In this document: positions 51,000 to 60,172 of the stretch, one piece after another | How positions within the stretch are numbered: position 1 is the first letter of the stretch | Layout of the letters: every line of letters begins with the position of its first letter | Origin: an uncultured Dorea sp. | GTDB lineage: Bacteria > Bacillota > Clostridia > Lachnospirales > Lachnospiraceae | Direction of reading: 5' to 3' | Length of the DNA: 64,000 bases | Assembly (NCBI GenBank): GCA_910586965.1 | Contig: CAJUMF010000011.1 | Coordinates: 39,303-103,302, forward strand | Notes under the pieces: model-generated | Told to the model about the DNA's origin: nothing | What the model saw: only the letters and a program-made list of their open reading frames with translations | Database searches by the model: none | Program-made: the position numbers and the translations under genes

Positions 51000-51812
51000 A
51001 TGATATACGAGATTGCTGACACCGCCAATGTATCATCACTGTTTGGCAAATGGGAAGAAACGCTTATCTGGTCTTGTCTGCAGGGAATCATGGGGAAAAT
51101 CTATGCCGATGACTTAAACGCCCCGACAGCGGCAATGGCTATGCTTGGAGACTTTGCCTTTTATGCCGGAAAGCCAAATATAGAATTAATATCATATATG
51201 CCGGACCGGCGCACTATTCACCGCGCGGACAAGAACCCGCATGTTAAGGCGCCCTCCGGGTACACCATCATGATACCGCAAAACGAATCCTGGAAAAATA
51301 TGATAACCGATTTTTACGGGGCAAAAGCAACTGTCATTACCCGGTATGCGACAAAAAAAGAACCGCATATCTTTGACAAAAAGAAATTAGAAAAGGCAGT
51401 CGATTCTCTGCCGGAGCAGTACACCCTGTCCATGATTGACGAACGTCTCTATGAAATGTGCAGGGCTGAAAGCTGGTGCGCGGATTTGGTATCACAATTT
51501 CCGGATTATGAAAGTTTCCGCAAACTCGGAATCGGCGCGGTCATCTGCGAAGAAGGCCAGCTCATATCCGGCGCGTCCTCCTACTCCAGATACCGGGATG
51601 GCATAGAAATCGAGATTGACACCCAGGAAGAATACCGGCGCAAGGGCCTCGCCTATATATGCGGGGCAAAGCTGATATTGGAGTGTTTAAAGCGAAATCT
51701 GTATCCAAGCTGGGATGCACACAACAAGACCTCTGCGGCACTGGCTGAAAAATTGGGGTATCATTACAGCCATGCCTATACGGCAATTGAAATCTGCGGT
51801 TTGCGCCGCTGA
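51000..51812 (+). CDS. GNAT family N-acetyltransferase
   Basis: The 270-aa protein is of the larger GNAT_acetyltran type: an N-terminal domain of about 130 residues, then the acetyl-CoA site EYRRKGLAYICGAKLILECL and ending WDAHNKTSAALAEKLGYHYS. The ATG at 51000 has GGGAGA upstream and lies 20 bases after the phosphorylase stop, suggesting a two-gene unit. The acceptor is unknown. Confidence 0.87.
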   Translation: MIYEIADTANVSSLFGKWEETLIWSCLQGIMGKIYADDLNAPTAAMAMLGDFAFYAGKPNIELISYMPDRRTIHRADKNPHVKAPSGYTIMIPQNESWKNMITDFYGAKATVITRYATKKEPHIFDKKKLEKAVDSLPEQYTLSMIDERLYEMCRAESWCADLVSQFPDYESFRKLGIGAVICEEGQLISGASSYSRYRDGIEIEIDTQEEYRRKGLAYICGAKLILECLKRNLYPSWDAHNKTSAALAEKLGYHYSHAYTAIEICGLRR

Positions 51813-51817
51813 TTTTC

Positions 51818-52489
51818 TTAAACTTTCCGCTCTTTTCCGGAGAGATCTTCCAGATAATTAATTGCCTCGTAAACTGTTGAAAATGTTTTGCACTTTGTAT
51901 AAAGCCACTGATTCCGCTCATCGCTATCTTCCATTCCCGGAAGTCCATCTGCCAATAAAATACGCACAGTTTGTTCCGCGTTTATTACAGCCGTTGGATA
52001 TTGCACCGCAATATGTGACGTTGATGCGTAATCTCCTTTAAAATATGAAGGCTCTCTTGTTTTTAACTCGGCTACAATACGTTCCTTATCAGCTACCGTT
52101 TGAACCGGTGGCACATACATCTTGTAATGTAGCATCAACCAATACTCAATACATCCGCTGGTCATTAAGAGCCTTACCCTGACACCAGGTTTCCTTCGGA
52201 GTTTTCTAAGGGCTTTAATAATTCTTATTCGTTGTTCCCATTTTCCAATATCTTTTACTTCTACATCAAAGAAAAACCATATCTCATCTGTTTCTTCTAT
52301 ACTATTCCGAAATCTAGGATCTTTATCAAATCGAACCTTCGCCTCATTAAACAATCCGATTGATGATGGGCGTTTGATTACTGCAACGTCAGAAAACTGT
52401 TTCTTCAAAAAGTCCGTATATGCCTGCTCACTTTCTCCCTCACAAAAAACGTAAATAAGTGGTTTCACTTTTTTTAGCTTTCTGCCCAT
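51818..52489 (-). CDS. rloB: RloB-like protein (TOPRIM-type nuclease partner)
   Basis: The 223-aa protein matches the RloB family: IYVFCEGESEQAYTDFLKKQ has the first acidic residue of the TOPRIM-like fold and EIWFFFDVEVKD the paired acids; SGCIEYWLMLHY is the third conserved segment. RloB acts with the RloA ATPase, as in AbiL-type phage defence. The ATG at 52489 follows GAGGAGG inside the end of rloA, with a 16-base overlap. Confidence 0.87.
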   Translation of the reverse strand: MGRKLKKVKPLIYVFCEGESEQAYTDFLKKQFSDVAVIKRPSSIGLFNEAKVRFDKDPRFRNSIEETDEIWFFFDVEVKDIGKWEQRIRIIKALRKLRRKPGVRVRLLMTSGCIEYWLMLHYKMYVPPVQTVADKERIVAELKTREPSYFKGDYASTSHIAVQYPTAVINAEQTVRILLADGLPGMEDSDERNQWLYTKCKTFSTVYEAINYLEDLSGKERKV

Positions 52490-53787
52490 TCATCCACCTC
52501 CTCGATTTCAATGTTCGGAGTTGCACCGTATTTACCAAGAAGGTAACCTTTACGAATATTGTCTGTTGTCCTGGTTGCAAAATCACTTATGCCGTAAAGC
52601 TCGGAAGAACCATCTTTTTCATTCTTATCAACAAAATAGAACTGATCCTTTCTTAATAGTTCCATATCCATAAGCTCTGTATTATGTGTTGTAAATATAA
52701 TCTGAGCTCCTTTCGGGTTTGTCCTCTTGCTTTGGAATTTTGCAACAATATAGTCTACAAGCATAGAATGCAGCTCCCGCTCAATTTCATCAACCAGCAG
52801 AATACCACCGCTTGCCAGCACAGACTCAATTGCCGGTGCAAGCGACATCAGCTTTCTCGTTCCGTCAGATTCGTCTTCCAGTTCAAGTGCGTAAAACTGA
52901 CTTGAGCCATCCTTTTTCAAACCCGGATGCATAGATGCAGCTCTTACCTCGCCCATCCTCAAGCGAACCTCTGAATTATTAGAGGTCTCAGACAGTACGT
53001 GTATAAATTCTGTCAATGCAGTTCGAACTCCTTCCGGAATGTTTTCTGGAAATATCAATCCGTCAGGAAGTTCTTTACTGTTGATTTCAAACTTCATCTC
53101 TTCAATGCCAAAGTCTGCCGCCTTTGCATAGTCAGAGATTGCCTTTAACATATTCGTATCTTTTGAGTACTCAAGCAATTGCCGGGGAATATCTGAATAG
53201 TCTCTCGAAAATAAAACTCTCTCGCGGAACCAGCGCATAGCATTTGTACAAGCAGCATCATTCATGGTACAGGCAACAGAAAAAAACAGCTGATTTTCAG
53301 CAACCGTTTCACTGATTAGTTTTCGCTTTGCTTTATCCTCCGTAAAGGAAAACACCTTTCCTTCTCTCAAAAAAACCAGTGCCTTTTGACCTTTCGGCGC
53401 ATGGTATAAATATTCACGGGTGATTTTTTCCTTCGTTCCCGAGAAACCATACCAATACCTGATTCCATCCAGTGCAAAAAAGAAATTGAACTCCGTAGGT
53501 TCCTGATTTGAATAATCATCCAAAGCAAAAGGAACAACAGGAATCAATGCGTTTTCGTGCTGTGTTCTTTGTGCGTTCTTTATAAACTGTGTTGCTAACC
53601 AGAAGGCACGTATTACATTGCTTTTACCTCCACCATTTTTTCCGTAAATAGCAATTCCGGGTAGTATTTTTGTACTTCCACATGGAATCAGACAATTCTT
53701 AAAAGCACCAAGACCGGATGCCTCCATCGAAAGAACTGTCTCATCCCGAAATGACCGATAATTTTTGAACGAAAATTCAATAAGCAT
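52474..53787 (-). CDS. rloA: RloA-like AAA family ATPase
   Basis: The 437-aa protein is of the OLD/ABC-like AAA_15/AAA_21 class. It starts MLIEFSFKNYRSFRDETVLS. The Walker A is GIAIYGKNGGGKSNVIRAF (residues about 43-61), the signature-like segment LEDESDGTRKLMSL, the Walker B GGILLVDEIERELH and the switch IIFTTHNTELM. It would sense a phage or DNA state and release or drive RloB. The ATG at 53787 has GGAGG nine bases upstream. Confidence 0.88.
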   Translation of the reverse strand: MLIEFSFKNYRSFRDETVLSMEASGLGAFKNCLIPCGSTKILPGIAIYGKNGGGKSNVIRAFWLATQFIKNAQRTQHENALIPVVPFALDDYSNQEPTEFNFFFALDGIRYWYGFSGTKEKITREYLYHAPKGQKALVFLREGKVFSFTEDKAKRKLISETVAENQLFFSVACTMNDAACTNAMRWFRERVLFSRDYSDIPRQLLEYSKDTNMLKAISDYAKAADFGIEEMKFEINSKELPDGLIFPENIPEGVRTALTEFIHVLSETSNNSEVRLRMGEVRAASMHPGLKKDGSSQFYALELEDESDGTRKLMSLAPAIESVLASGGILLVDEIERELHSMLVDYIVAKFQSKRTNPKGAQIIFTTHNTELMDMELLRKDQFYFVDKNEKDGSSELYGISDFATRTTDNIRKGYLLGKYGATPNIEIEEVDEWAES

Positions 53788-53871
53788 ATGATACACCTCC
53801 AATACTAGTATATCCACTTATAAAAAGAAATTCAATCAAAAATATCAAATAAATCGCTTTTTTGCTTTTGA

Positions 53872-54321
53872 TTAATCTAAAGCCATCTCCATCCACTCAT
53901 CTTTCTCCGAAAAGCCAAATCGCCTGTAAACAGGTCTTCCATATTTAGATGCTATAAGGCAGACCTTTTTCACTCCCCTGGCTTTAGCCTCCCAAACCAG
54001 CTTTTCCAGCAAAGACGTTGCAATTCCCCGCCCTCTGTAGTCCGGAGACGTATACATATTTGCGACATATCCCATTATGCCCGTCCGATTGGTGTAGGAC
54101 GGAGGAAACTCTATAAAAACAATCGCTGCTGTGGCTATTATGCTGCCGTCTTCTGTAAGCAGCCATTCGACAAGAGAATCATCCCCCATTTTTGCCGAAA
54201 AGTAACGCGCAAGCTCATCATCAATATTTATATCCGGCTCCGCACCCTCATCTATAAGCTGCTGCTTTCTAAGCCGGCACAGCTCCGGAATATCCTCCGC
54301 GGCCGCCTTTCTATACTCCAT
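53872..54321 (-). CDS. GNAT family N-acetyltransferase
   Basis: The 149-aa protein has the GNAT acetyl-CoA site YTSPDYRGRGIATSLLEKLV and the late KYGRPVYRRFGF segment. Substrate unknown. Three ATG codons stand at the start; the one at 54321 is preferred since the GGAG site is nine bases before it and touches the first. Confidence 0.88.
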   Translation of the reverse strand: MEYRKAAAEDIPELCRLRKQQLIDEGAEPDINIDDELARYFSAKMGDDSLVEWLLTEDGSIIATAAIVFIEFPPSYTNRTGIMGYVANMYTSPDYRGRGIATSLLEKLVWEAKARGVKKVCLIASKYGRPVYRRFGFSEKDEWMEMALD

Positions 54322-54534
54322 AACCATCATCTCCTTAACTCATAATCTTCAAATCTGATTATACCACTAAAACACAAAGTATAGCAATTGCCGTCCCATA
54401 TTTCTCCCTCCTGTTCTCGGCAGCCGACACATCACACTTTAGAGAGCCTTAGTGACACCGCCCCCTTTTTATGTTATAGTTCTCTCTATGTAAAAAAAGG
54501 AATAGCCGCTTTCAGGAAAAGGAGTTGATAGCAC

Positions 54535-55002
54535 ATGCCACAGATAAACAAGGGCGGTAAATTTATTTTCGGGAAATCATTGATACGGGAAGACATGACA
54601 ATCCATCTCCCAACCCAGGCACTTGACGAATACAACGCAGCGGCAGAAGGGAAAGTCTATCTCTTTACCGGCAGCAAAGTTACCGGAGGCTTTTGCGTGA
54701 CAAGAAAAGGATTGTTAGAACCTTCAAAACTTGGACATATTCTTACCGACAATCCGCACTTACAGAATTACCAGACCCCGGAAGGTGAATTTGTCAAATA
54801 CAAAGGCCGCTCCTATTGCTGGATTACGATTTCAAAAAACGGCACAATCCAGCTCAATGAAAATATTTTAGACTTCCTTCATTTAAAAATCGGAATGCAG
54901 CTTTTATCAATACGCAGCAGCGATATCGCATTCACCATGGGTGCAACAGGCCCATTGCTGGAAAAAGCCGATAATTATAAAGGTGAAATCACACTATATT
55001 AA
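54535..55002 (+). CDS. Protein of unknown function (155 aa)
   Basis: No family was recognised. The protein is soluble, beta-rich and shows a repeated layout: IREDMTIHLPTQALDEY near the N-terminus and ISKNGTIQLNENILDFLHLK near the C-terminus both look like short AbrB/SpoVT-type swapped-hairpin segments (a turn, then T-I-x-L and a helix). A double AbrB-like fold is therefore possible. The ATG at 54535 has AAGGAG upstream. It stands alone. Confidence 0.6.
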   Translation: MPQINKGGKFIFGKSLIREDMTIHLPTQALDEYNAAAEGKVYLFTGSKVTGGFCVTRKGLLEPSKLGHILTDNPHLQNYQTPEGEFVKYKGRSYCWITISKNGTIQLNENILDFLHLKIGMQLLSIRSSDIAFTMGATGPLLEKADNYKGEITLY

Positions 55003-55039
55003 GAAATCGCTGACGGCGGGCATCCGATGTCTTTTCCGG

Positions 55040-55933
55040 TCAGTCTTTTTCTTCAGCAGCCGCGCGGTACGCCGACGGCGAGCACCCGTACATTTTCTTA
55101 AAAGACTTTGAAAAATAGCCAATATCACGGAAACCGCACTGGTCGCAGATATAGGATATTTTCCAGGAAGTCGTGCTTAATAATCCTGCGGCATACTGCA
55201 GCCTGTATTTATTCAGGTAAGTGACAGGCGAGGTCTTCAAGACAGTGTGAAAGCAGCGTATGCACTCGCTCTTGCTCACAGACGCGCTGTCGGCGATATC
55301 CTGAAGTGTGATGTCTTCGGGAAAATGTGTTTTTATATATTCGAGCATTGCTTTTGACCGCTCAATACTAACAGCGGCCTTTTTCGTCCTTTTCGGTATT
55401 GACCCTGAGTTTTCCTGAAGGAGCAGCAAAAATAATTTTGTCAATAAGAAACGCACATTAATCTCAAAACCATCATCATTTCTGACACATTCCATCCATG
55501 CCGAAGATATAAGGTTTACCGCACGTTTATTTTCAATATTGTCGAAAACCACCAGGGAAAGGGCAAGATTTAACTGGACGGGAAGAATGTATTTTCTCCA
55601 GATGATATTGTCCATATCTCCGCCGGGCAGCCTTCCGTGGAAAACCAGAGAATCAACAATACAGCCTTCTGCGCCGATATTCTGTATTGCATGAAGGACT
55701 CCGCTGTTTATAAAAAAGCAATCCCCCTTTTTCAGGCACCGTTGGCTGTCCGGAGTCCTGATCATAACAGGGTTCTCGCGGACAATGCCGATTTCAAACT
55801 CTTCATGCCAGTGCCACGGATTAAATTTTCGGTTCAAATCGTCATAATAACACGCAATCGGAAATTCTGCCGTTCCATGTTCTAATACTTCATGCTTTTG
55901 CGTATTGATAAAGGTATCTCCAAATGACAGCAT
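55040..55933 (-). CDS. AraC family transcriptional regulator
   Basis: The 297-aa protein has an N-terminal cupin sensor (FNPWHWHEEFEIGIV) and two C-terminal helix-turn-helix units (LQDIADSASVSKSECIRCFH and ISYICDQCGFRDIGYFSKSF). It is divergent from the MFS gene with a 123-base spacer, so it probably controls it. The ATG at 55933 has AAAGGAAA upstream. Confidence 0.92.
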   Translation of the reverse strand: MLSFGDTFINTQKHEVLEHGTAEFPIACYYDDLNRKFNPWHWHEEFEIGIVRENPVMIRTPDSQRCLKKGDCFFINSGVLHAIQNIGAEGCIVDSLVFHGRLPGGDMDNIIWRKYILPVQLNLALSLVVFDNIENKRAVNLISSAWMECVRNDDGFEINVRFLLTKLFLLLLQENSGSIPKRTKKAAVSIERSKAMLEYIKTHFPEDITLQDIADSASVSKSECIRCFHTVLKTSPVTYLNKYRLQYAAGLLSTTSWKISYICDQCGFRDIGYFSKSFKKMYGCSPSAYRAAAEEKD

Positions 55934-56056
55934 AGTATTTCCTTTCTGGTCATATTTTCCCATTCATTGAATCAATAATACAACAAATTTTTCTGTCCGT
56001 CTGCTATTATTGTTATATTGTACCACAAAGAACACGGGAAAGGCGGGTAATTTGAG

Positions 56057-57229
56057 ATGATGTTAAAGAAAATGAAAGACAGCAAACATATGCTTACCAT
56101 AGGAAGTATTTTAAGCCTGTTTGTTTTTGGGTTGTTCGACAGTCTGAAAGGCTCCACAATATCCGCCCTGTTAGGGGAACTGGAATTCAGCTATTCGCTT
56201 GGCGGCGTTATTGTCATGGGGCAGTATGCCGGATATTTTGCCGCAACATTTTTAGCCGGAAGGATGCTTGATCACTTCGGGCATAAAATGACTTTGATAT
56301 TTGCCGGAATCTGTATGCTGGCAGGGGTAATGGGCTATGCCGCGTCTTCTGCACTCTTCCTGCTGTTATTATCCATATTTTTTATCGGCATGGGTCTTGG
56401 AACTCTGGAATTATCCGGGAGCAATATCATTACCGTATATTATCCGGAAAAGAAAGGCCGCTATCTGAATATACTGACGGCAGTTGCAGGCATCGGCGCG
56501 ATTCTTTCACCAATGATTGTCAGCGCTTTATTCCTCAGAGGTCTTTCATGGAGGATGGTATATTATTCCGGAATAATTGTTTTACTGCCCGTTACCGTCT
56601 ATTTCATACTTATAAAAAGCCATACGGCACACAGCAATAAGCAAGCCGGAAATGCTGTGAAAGAAACGATTGCAAAAAATGCCTTGGCTCCTCTTTTCCG
56701 AAATGATTTTCTCCTTATGTATACCGCCAATTTTTTGTATATGGCGGCAGAAATGGGAATCGCTACATGGATTGTGGAATTTTATATAAAAGAAAGTGCT
56801 GGCTTTGCGGAAAACAGCACAGGCTTTCTGACGCTGTTTTACATCGGCATGACACTGGGGAGATTAATCGGAAGTGTCTTCGTAGACAGGCTCGGGCGGC
56901 GGCGCAGCATACTGTTTGCATCAGCAGCGGCATTCGCCTGCATACTTGCCGGTATATTCGGGCCGTCAGCATACAGAGGATTTGTTGCGGTTTCAGGCGT
57001 GTTCTGTTCTATCATTTTTCCTACGGCAACTGCTGTTATTTCCGGTTTCCCCGAAGGAGATTCCGGCAGAATCCAGGGGTTCTATTTCGCGTGCGGAGGG
57101 CTTGGCGGTATGTTTGGGCCGTGGATTATGGGAATCGTAAGTGACTGTCTTGGAATAAAGTGGGGCATAGTATTAGGAAGTGTTTTTCTTGCTGGGATTG
57201 CCGGGTTATGTTTTAGAATTTCTGATTGA
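56057..57229 (+). CDS. MFS transporter
   Basis: The 390-aa protein has about 12 membrane helices. The motif between helices 2 and 3 appears as GRMLDHFGHKMTL and between 8 and 9 as GSVFVDRLGRRRSILF. It resembles sugar or metabolite transporters of the FucP/YfkF type in outline; the substrate is unknown. It diverges from the AraC gene. The ATG at 56057 is one of two adjacent start codons with only a weak ribosome site. Confidence 0.9.
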   Translation: MMLKKMKDSKHMLTIGSILSLFVFGLFDSLKGSTISALLGELEFSYSLGGVIVMGQYAGYFAATFLAGRMLDHFGHKMTLIFAGICMLAGVMGYAASSALFLLLLSIFFIGMGLGTLELSGSNIITVYYPEKKGRYLNILTAVAGIGAILSPMIVSALFLRGLSWRMVYYSGIIVLLPVTVYFILIKSHTAHSNKQAGNAVKETIAKNALAPLFRNDFLLMYTANFLYMAAEMGIATWIVEFYIKESAGFAENSTGFLTLFYIGMTLGRLIGSVFVDRLGRRRSILFASAAAFACILAGIFGPSAYRGFVAVSGVFCSIIFPTATAVISGFPEGDSGRIQGFYFACGGLGGMFGPWIMGIVSDCLGIKWGIVLGSVFLAGIAGLCFRISD

Positions 57230-57337
57230 TAGCTTTAATTCTCATGAACGTAAATGGTTATTTAAAAACCTTTTTTGTGATGCCAGGAATATCTGTTTTA
57301 TTGGAATTCCCGGCATCACCCCATACACTCTTCATGT

Positions 57338-58189
57338 TTAAATCGGAAGAAACCACCCATATTTAAAGGAAAAACATATTCCGATAATTCCGCCTATCAA
57401 AATAAAATTAACAAATATTAAAATCCATTTCTTTCTAATCGCTTTTCCATTTATATCTCTGATAAAATCAATCAACAGCCAGATTAAATTAAAAAATACT
57501 AACCCAACAATGAAAGTAATCAAAGCAAGTCTATATATAGATGCCTTATCTATATTCTCCAAAACTGAACTTGAAAACACAATTCCGCCAGTAAATGCCA
57601 GGACAATTGCTGCAAATATGCCCAAAATCGTAATATATTCTTTCTGCATATCTTCTTGACTGTCTTGAACTTTTTGGGATAATTGCTTTACATCCTCAAT
57701 CGTCTGATTTGACAATTGTTTTAATGACTTTTCTGATTCCTGAACACTTTTTTCCAAGTCCTTTACAAGCACCTTGTTTTTGATTAATTCAGACATCGTT
57801 TCATTTGTCATAGTTTTTGTATAATTAATTCTTGCAATATCCAAATTTGTATGATCATACAATTTTACAATTTCTTTACTAATATCAATAAGTTCTCCAT
57901 TTTCACTTTCATTTTTAGGAATATATCCATCTTTAATAGTCTGGATGTTTTGCGCTAATATATCCAGGCTGCCTATACTGGAATCCCCGTCAATCAAAGT
58001 TAATGTCGAAAAAATATCCGAGTAATAATGACGGAAGTTTTCCTTATTGCTGTTATAATAAATAGATTCCAGACGTATAAAAAAATAACCTCTATCTTTT
58101 GGTTTTTTTAATATATCCTGTGATTTGGACAGTTCTATTAAGACATCATTCAACGCATCTCTTTTTTCCTGCTCATTTAGTATTCTCAT
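57338..58189 (-). CDS. Coiled-coil membrane protein, possible toxin partner of the Panacea-domain gene
   Basis: The 283-aa protein starts with a soluble part, then a coiled coil (about residues 125-182, rich in Lys, Glu, Gln and Ser). Three membrane helices follow at about 185-208, 219-243 and 254-274, ending in YGWFLPI. It lies three bases after the Panacea-domain gene. Panacea antitoxins pair with many unrelated toxins, some of which act on membranes, so a membrane-active toxin is inferred. No family was recognised, and the gene is A+T-rich against most of the window. Confidence 0.65.
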   Translation of the reverse strand: MRILNEQEKRDALNDVLIELSKSQDILKKPKDRGYFFIRLESIYYNSNKENFRHYYSDIFSTLTLIDGDSSIGSLDILAQNIQTIKDGYIPKNESENGELIDISKEIVKLYDHTNLDIARINYTKTMTNETMSELIKNKVLVKDLEKSVQESEKSLKQLSNQTIEDVKQLSQKVQDSQEDMQKEYITILGIFAAIVLAFTGGIVFSSSVLENIDKASIYRLALITFIVGLVFFNLIWLLIDFIRDINGKAIRKKWILIFVNFILIGGIIGICFSFKYGWFLPI

Positions 58190-58192
58190 GTC

Positions 58193-58612
58193 TTAACCCT
58201 TGCTCTTTATCAAAGGCTGCGGAATAACCTGATGATCCCCCAAGCCATCTCTGTATATCAGATCCCATGCTTTTCCAGCGCTATGTGTATCACTCACCAT
58301 GTCCCATGGATTCAGCAGCCTTTTTTTCTCAACAATAGGATTGATAATTTTCACGTCGTCCTTTTCCACGTTAATCATATATTTCATCCTGATAGGCAAC
58401 GCACCAAATCCACAGTACTGCATATATACTTCCGGGACAACAGGACCAAACTGCCAGGCCTCTATTTCCTCCGGGAAAGCCTTCGTTCCCCGCTGTAAAA
58501 ACTCCCGTTGAATATAGTAAAGGATTTTCTGCAATTGCAAATTAGATATTGGATAATTCTCCCTGGTACATTTATCAATAATATATTTTGCAACGTTTAA
58601 TGCTGAGTACAT
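58193..58612 (-). CDS. Panacea-domain (SocA/DUF4065) protein, probable antitoxin
   Basis: The 139-aa protein has the family layout: ALNVAKYIIDKCTRENYPIS, then LQLQKILYYIQREFLQRG and IEAWQFGPVVPEVYMQYCGF. This domain serves as an antitoxin for a wide set of toxins or as a phage-related adaptor. The ATG at 58612 has GGAAGGAGGG upstream. It is directly before the coiled-coil membrane gene. Confidence 0.87.
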   Translation of the reverse strand: MYSALNVAKYIIDKCTRENYPISNLQLQKILYYIQREFLQRGTKAFPEEIEAWQFGPVVPEVYMQYCGFGALPIRMKYMINVEKDDVKIINPIVEKKRLLNPWDMVSDTHSAGKAWDLIYRDGLGDHQVIPQPLIKSKG

Positions 58613-58758
58613 GGTATCCCTCCTTCCAACTATATCAATATCATACATCAGAACATGCGTTCTGTCAACATTATTATAATCTTTTTTTTAAGTATATTAT
58701 AGCAGATTGCGGACGATTAATAATTGTTTATTTTACCATACTCGTATCTTCCATCCCC

Positions 58759-59403
58759 CTACTCGAACCATGCAACCGCCCTGACCGGAGACCCGTCGCA
58801 GTCTTCCAGTTTTAACGGAAAACAGCTAAACCAGAAAAGCTCGCCGCCGCACAACTCAAGGTTCTTCAGGTTTTCGATATTTACAATGTCACAATTTTGG
58901 AACAGCTTTTTATGCCGTGTCAAATTTACGTCGGAAATCGGGTCCAGGCCTATCACATCAAAACCGATGCCTTTATAATTGCCCTGTATGATATAATCCA
59001 GCACTTCCTCATCAATACATGGATAATCGCCAAAATAGGCGTCTGTTCCCCAGCGCTTATCCCACCCCAGATTGAACAGCAGAAAATCCGCTCTCCCGGC
59101 TTTCTCCCCGTACTTTTGGATGTGCTCCATCGTGATAACCCCGCCCTCTTTCAAATCACGGCATTCTATTACAAGAGCTTTCCCGATAAACTGGCTCGCC
59201 GGAAACCGGTCAAGCGTCCTCTTTCCTGCATATAAATGCGCCGGAGGATCCATATGCGTTCCCGTGTGTGTATACATTTGCAGCAAAGTTTCCTTAAAAC
59301 CGTCTTTTTCATAGCTGTTCGCAGGAATAAATCTGGGCGTATCCGTACCTGGATACACCGGCATATCTTCCTTAATCGTGTGCGTTAAATCTATTACTTT
59401 CAT
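58759..59403 (-). CDS. Cyclase family protein (kynurenine formamidase-like metal hydrolase)
   Basis: The 214-aa protein has the metal motif TGTHMDPPAHLY (H-x-G-T-H-x-D-x-P-x-H type) at about residues 47-58, after DLTHTIKEDMPVYPG. It would hydrolyse an amide, ester or lactone such as N-formylkynurenine; substrate is not known. The ATG at 59403 follows AGGAGG by ten bases. Confidence 0.9.
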   Translation of the reverse strand: MKVIDLTHTIKEDMPVYPGTDTPRFIPANSYEKDGFKETLLQMYTHTGTHMDPPAHLYAGKRTLDRFPASQFIGKALVIECRDLKEGGVITMEHIQKYGEKAGRADFLLFNLGWDKRWGTDAYFGDYPCIDEEVLDYIIQGNYKGIGFDVIGLDPISDVNLTRHKKLFQNCDIVNIENLKNLELCGGELFWFSCFPLKLEDCDGSPVRAVAWFE

Positions 59404-59434
59404 CTTCAATACTCCTCCTTGATTTCTGATTTTG

Positions 59435-59932
59435 CTAACCCATTGCCTTTTTCATCCAGGCGTCTAAAAATCCAAGCTGTTCCTCCGTATGAAACCAATG
59501 CTCCCCCTTTTCCATCACAGTGAGACGTGCATTATGGCTGCCGACGAATCCATCCACCGTTTGTCGGGATACAAGGTTATCATTTTCTGCATACAAGATT
59601 TCCGTGGGAACATTCCATGTTATAGGATTCTCTTTGACAAAGCATAAAAACTCCCATGACAGCGTTTCTCCAAAATCCGTGACTATTTCCCCCTTTTCAC
59701 ACAAATCCTCTTCCGATATATTGCCCCAGCTCATCATGTCAAGTATCAAACGTTCCATATCGAGGACAGGCGATATAAAAAATGCCTTTTCAATCTCACA
59801 GTCTTGCAGCGTGTGCATTGCAAAATACGCCCCTATGCTGTTTGCAAGCACATAAATAGAATCATTCTTGTACTGTTCAGCCTCTAAATGACTTCCGCCT
59901 TTTCCATGTACATATAATATCACTTTTTTCAA
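59435..59932 (-). CDS. Alpha/beta hydrolase with an apparent in-frame internal deletion
   Basis: The 165-aa protein begins MKKVILYVHGKGGSHLEAEQ and then jumps to DSIYVLANSIGAYFAMHTLQ, which holds the nucleophile elbow (NSIGAYF). The acid lies in YAENDNLV and the histidine in KGEHWFHTEEQ. Related proteins have roughly 40 residues between the first two segments, so the central strand and loop that follow the first glycine motif are missing. The frame remains open, so a shortened protein may be made, but folding and activity are doubtful. Confidence 0.65.
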   Translation of the reverse strand: MKKVILYVHGKGGSHLEAEQYKNDSIYVLANSIGAYFAMHTLQDCEIEKAFFISPVLDMERLILDMMSWGNISEEDLCEKGEIVTDFGETLSWEFLCFVKENPITWNVPTEILYAENDNLVSRQTVDGFVGSHNARLTVMEKGEHWFHTEEQLGFLDAWMKKAMG

Positions 59933-59952
59933 AATAACACCCCCTCATCACA

Positions 59953-60165
59953 TCACAGCCGGCAACCCATGATGTATTCTTCCTCATTTTCGCCAAGGAC
60001 TTCAAAGCCCGCTTTCTCATACATACGAACCGCATAATTTCCTTTTTGCACAGAAAGAGATGTCCGCTTATATCCTTTTTCTCTCAGATCTTGTCTTTTA
60101 TTTCCGCAGCAAAACACCAATCATCCGCTTTTCCAAAATCCTTGATATATACTCCATATCTATGT
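59953..60165 (-). pseudogene. GNAT acetyltransferase remnant with internal deletion
   Basis: The 5' piece reads YGVYIKDFGKADDWCFAAEI then KDKI and a stop. A second frame continues LREKGYKRTSLSVQKGNYAV, then RMYEKAGFEVLGENEEEYIM and GCRL with the normal stop at 59953. The middle, with the acetyl-CoA loop, is gone and the frame shifts at the join. The N-terminal start is also missing. Confidence 0.75.
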
Positions 60166-60172
60166 AAAACCT

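Noticed and set aside
57278..57318. Inverted repeat between the MFS gene and the coiled-coil membrane gene as a terminator
   Set aside because: The arms pair well with one mismatch, but the flanking T and A runs stand on the wrong side for either strand, so it was not listed as a terminator.
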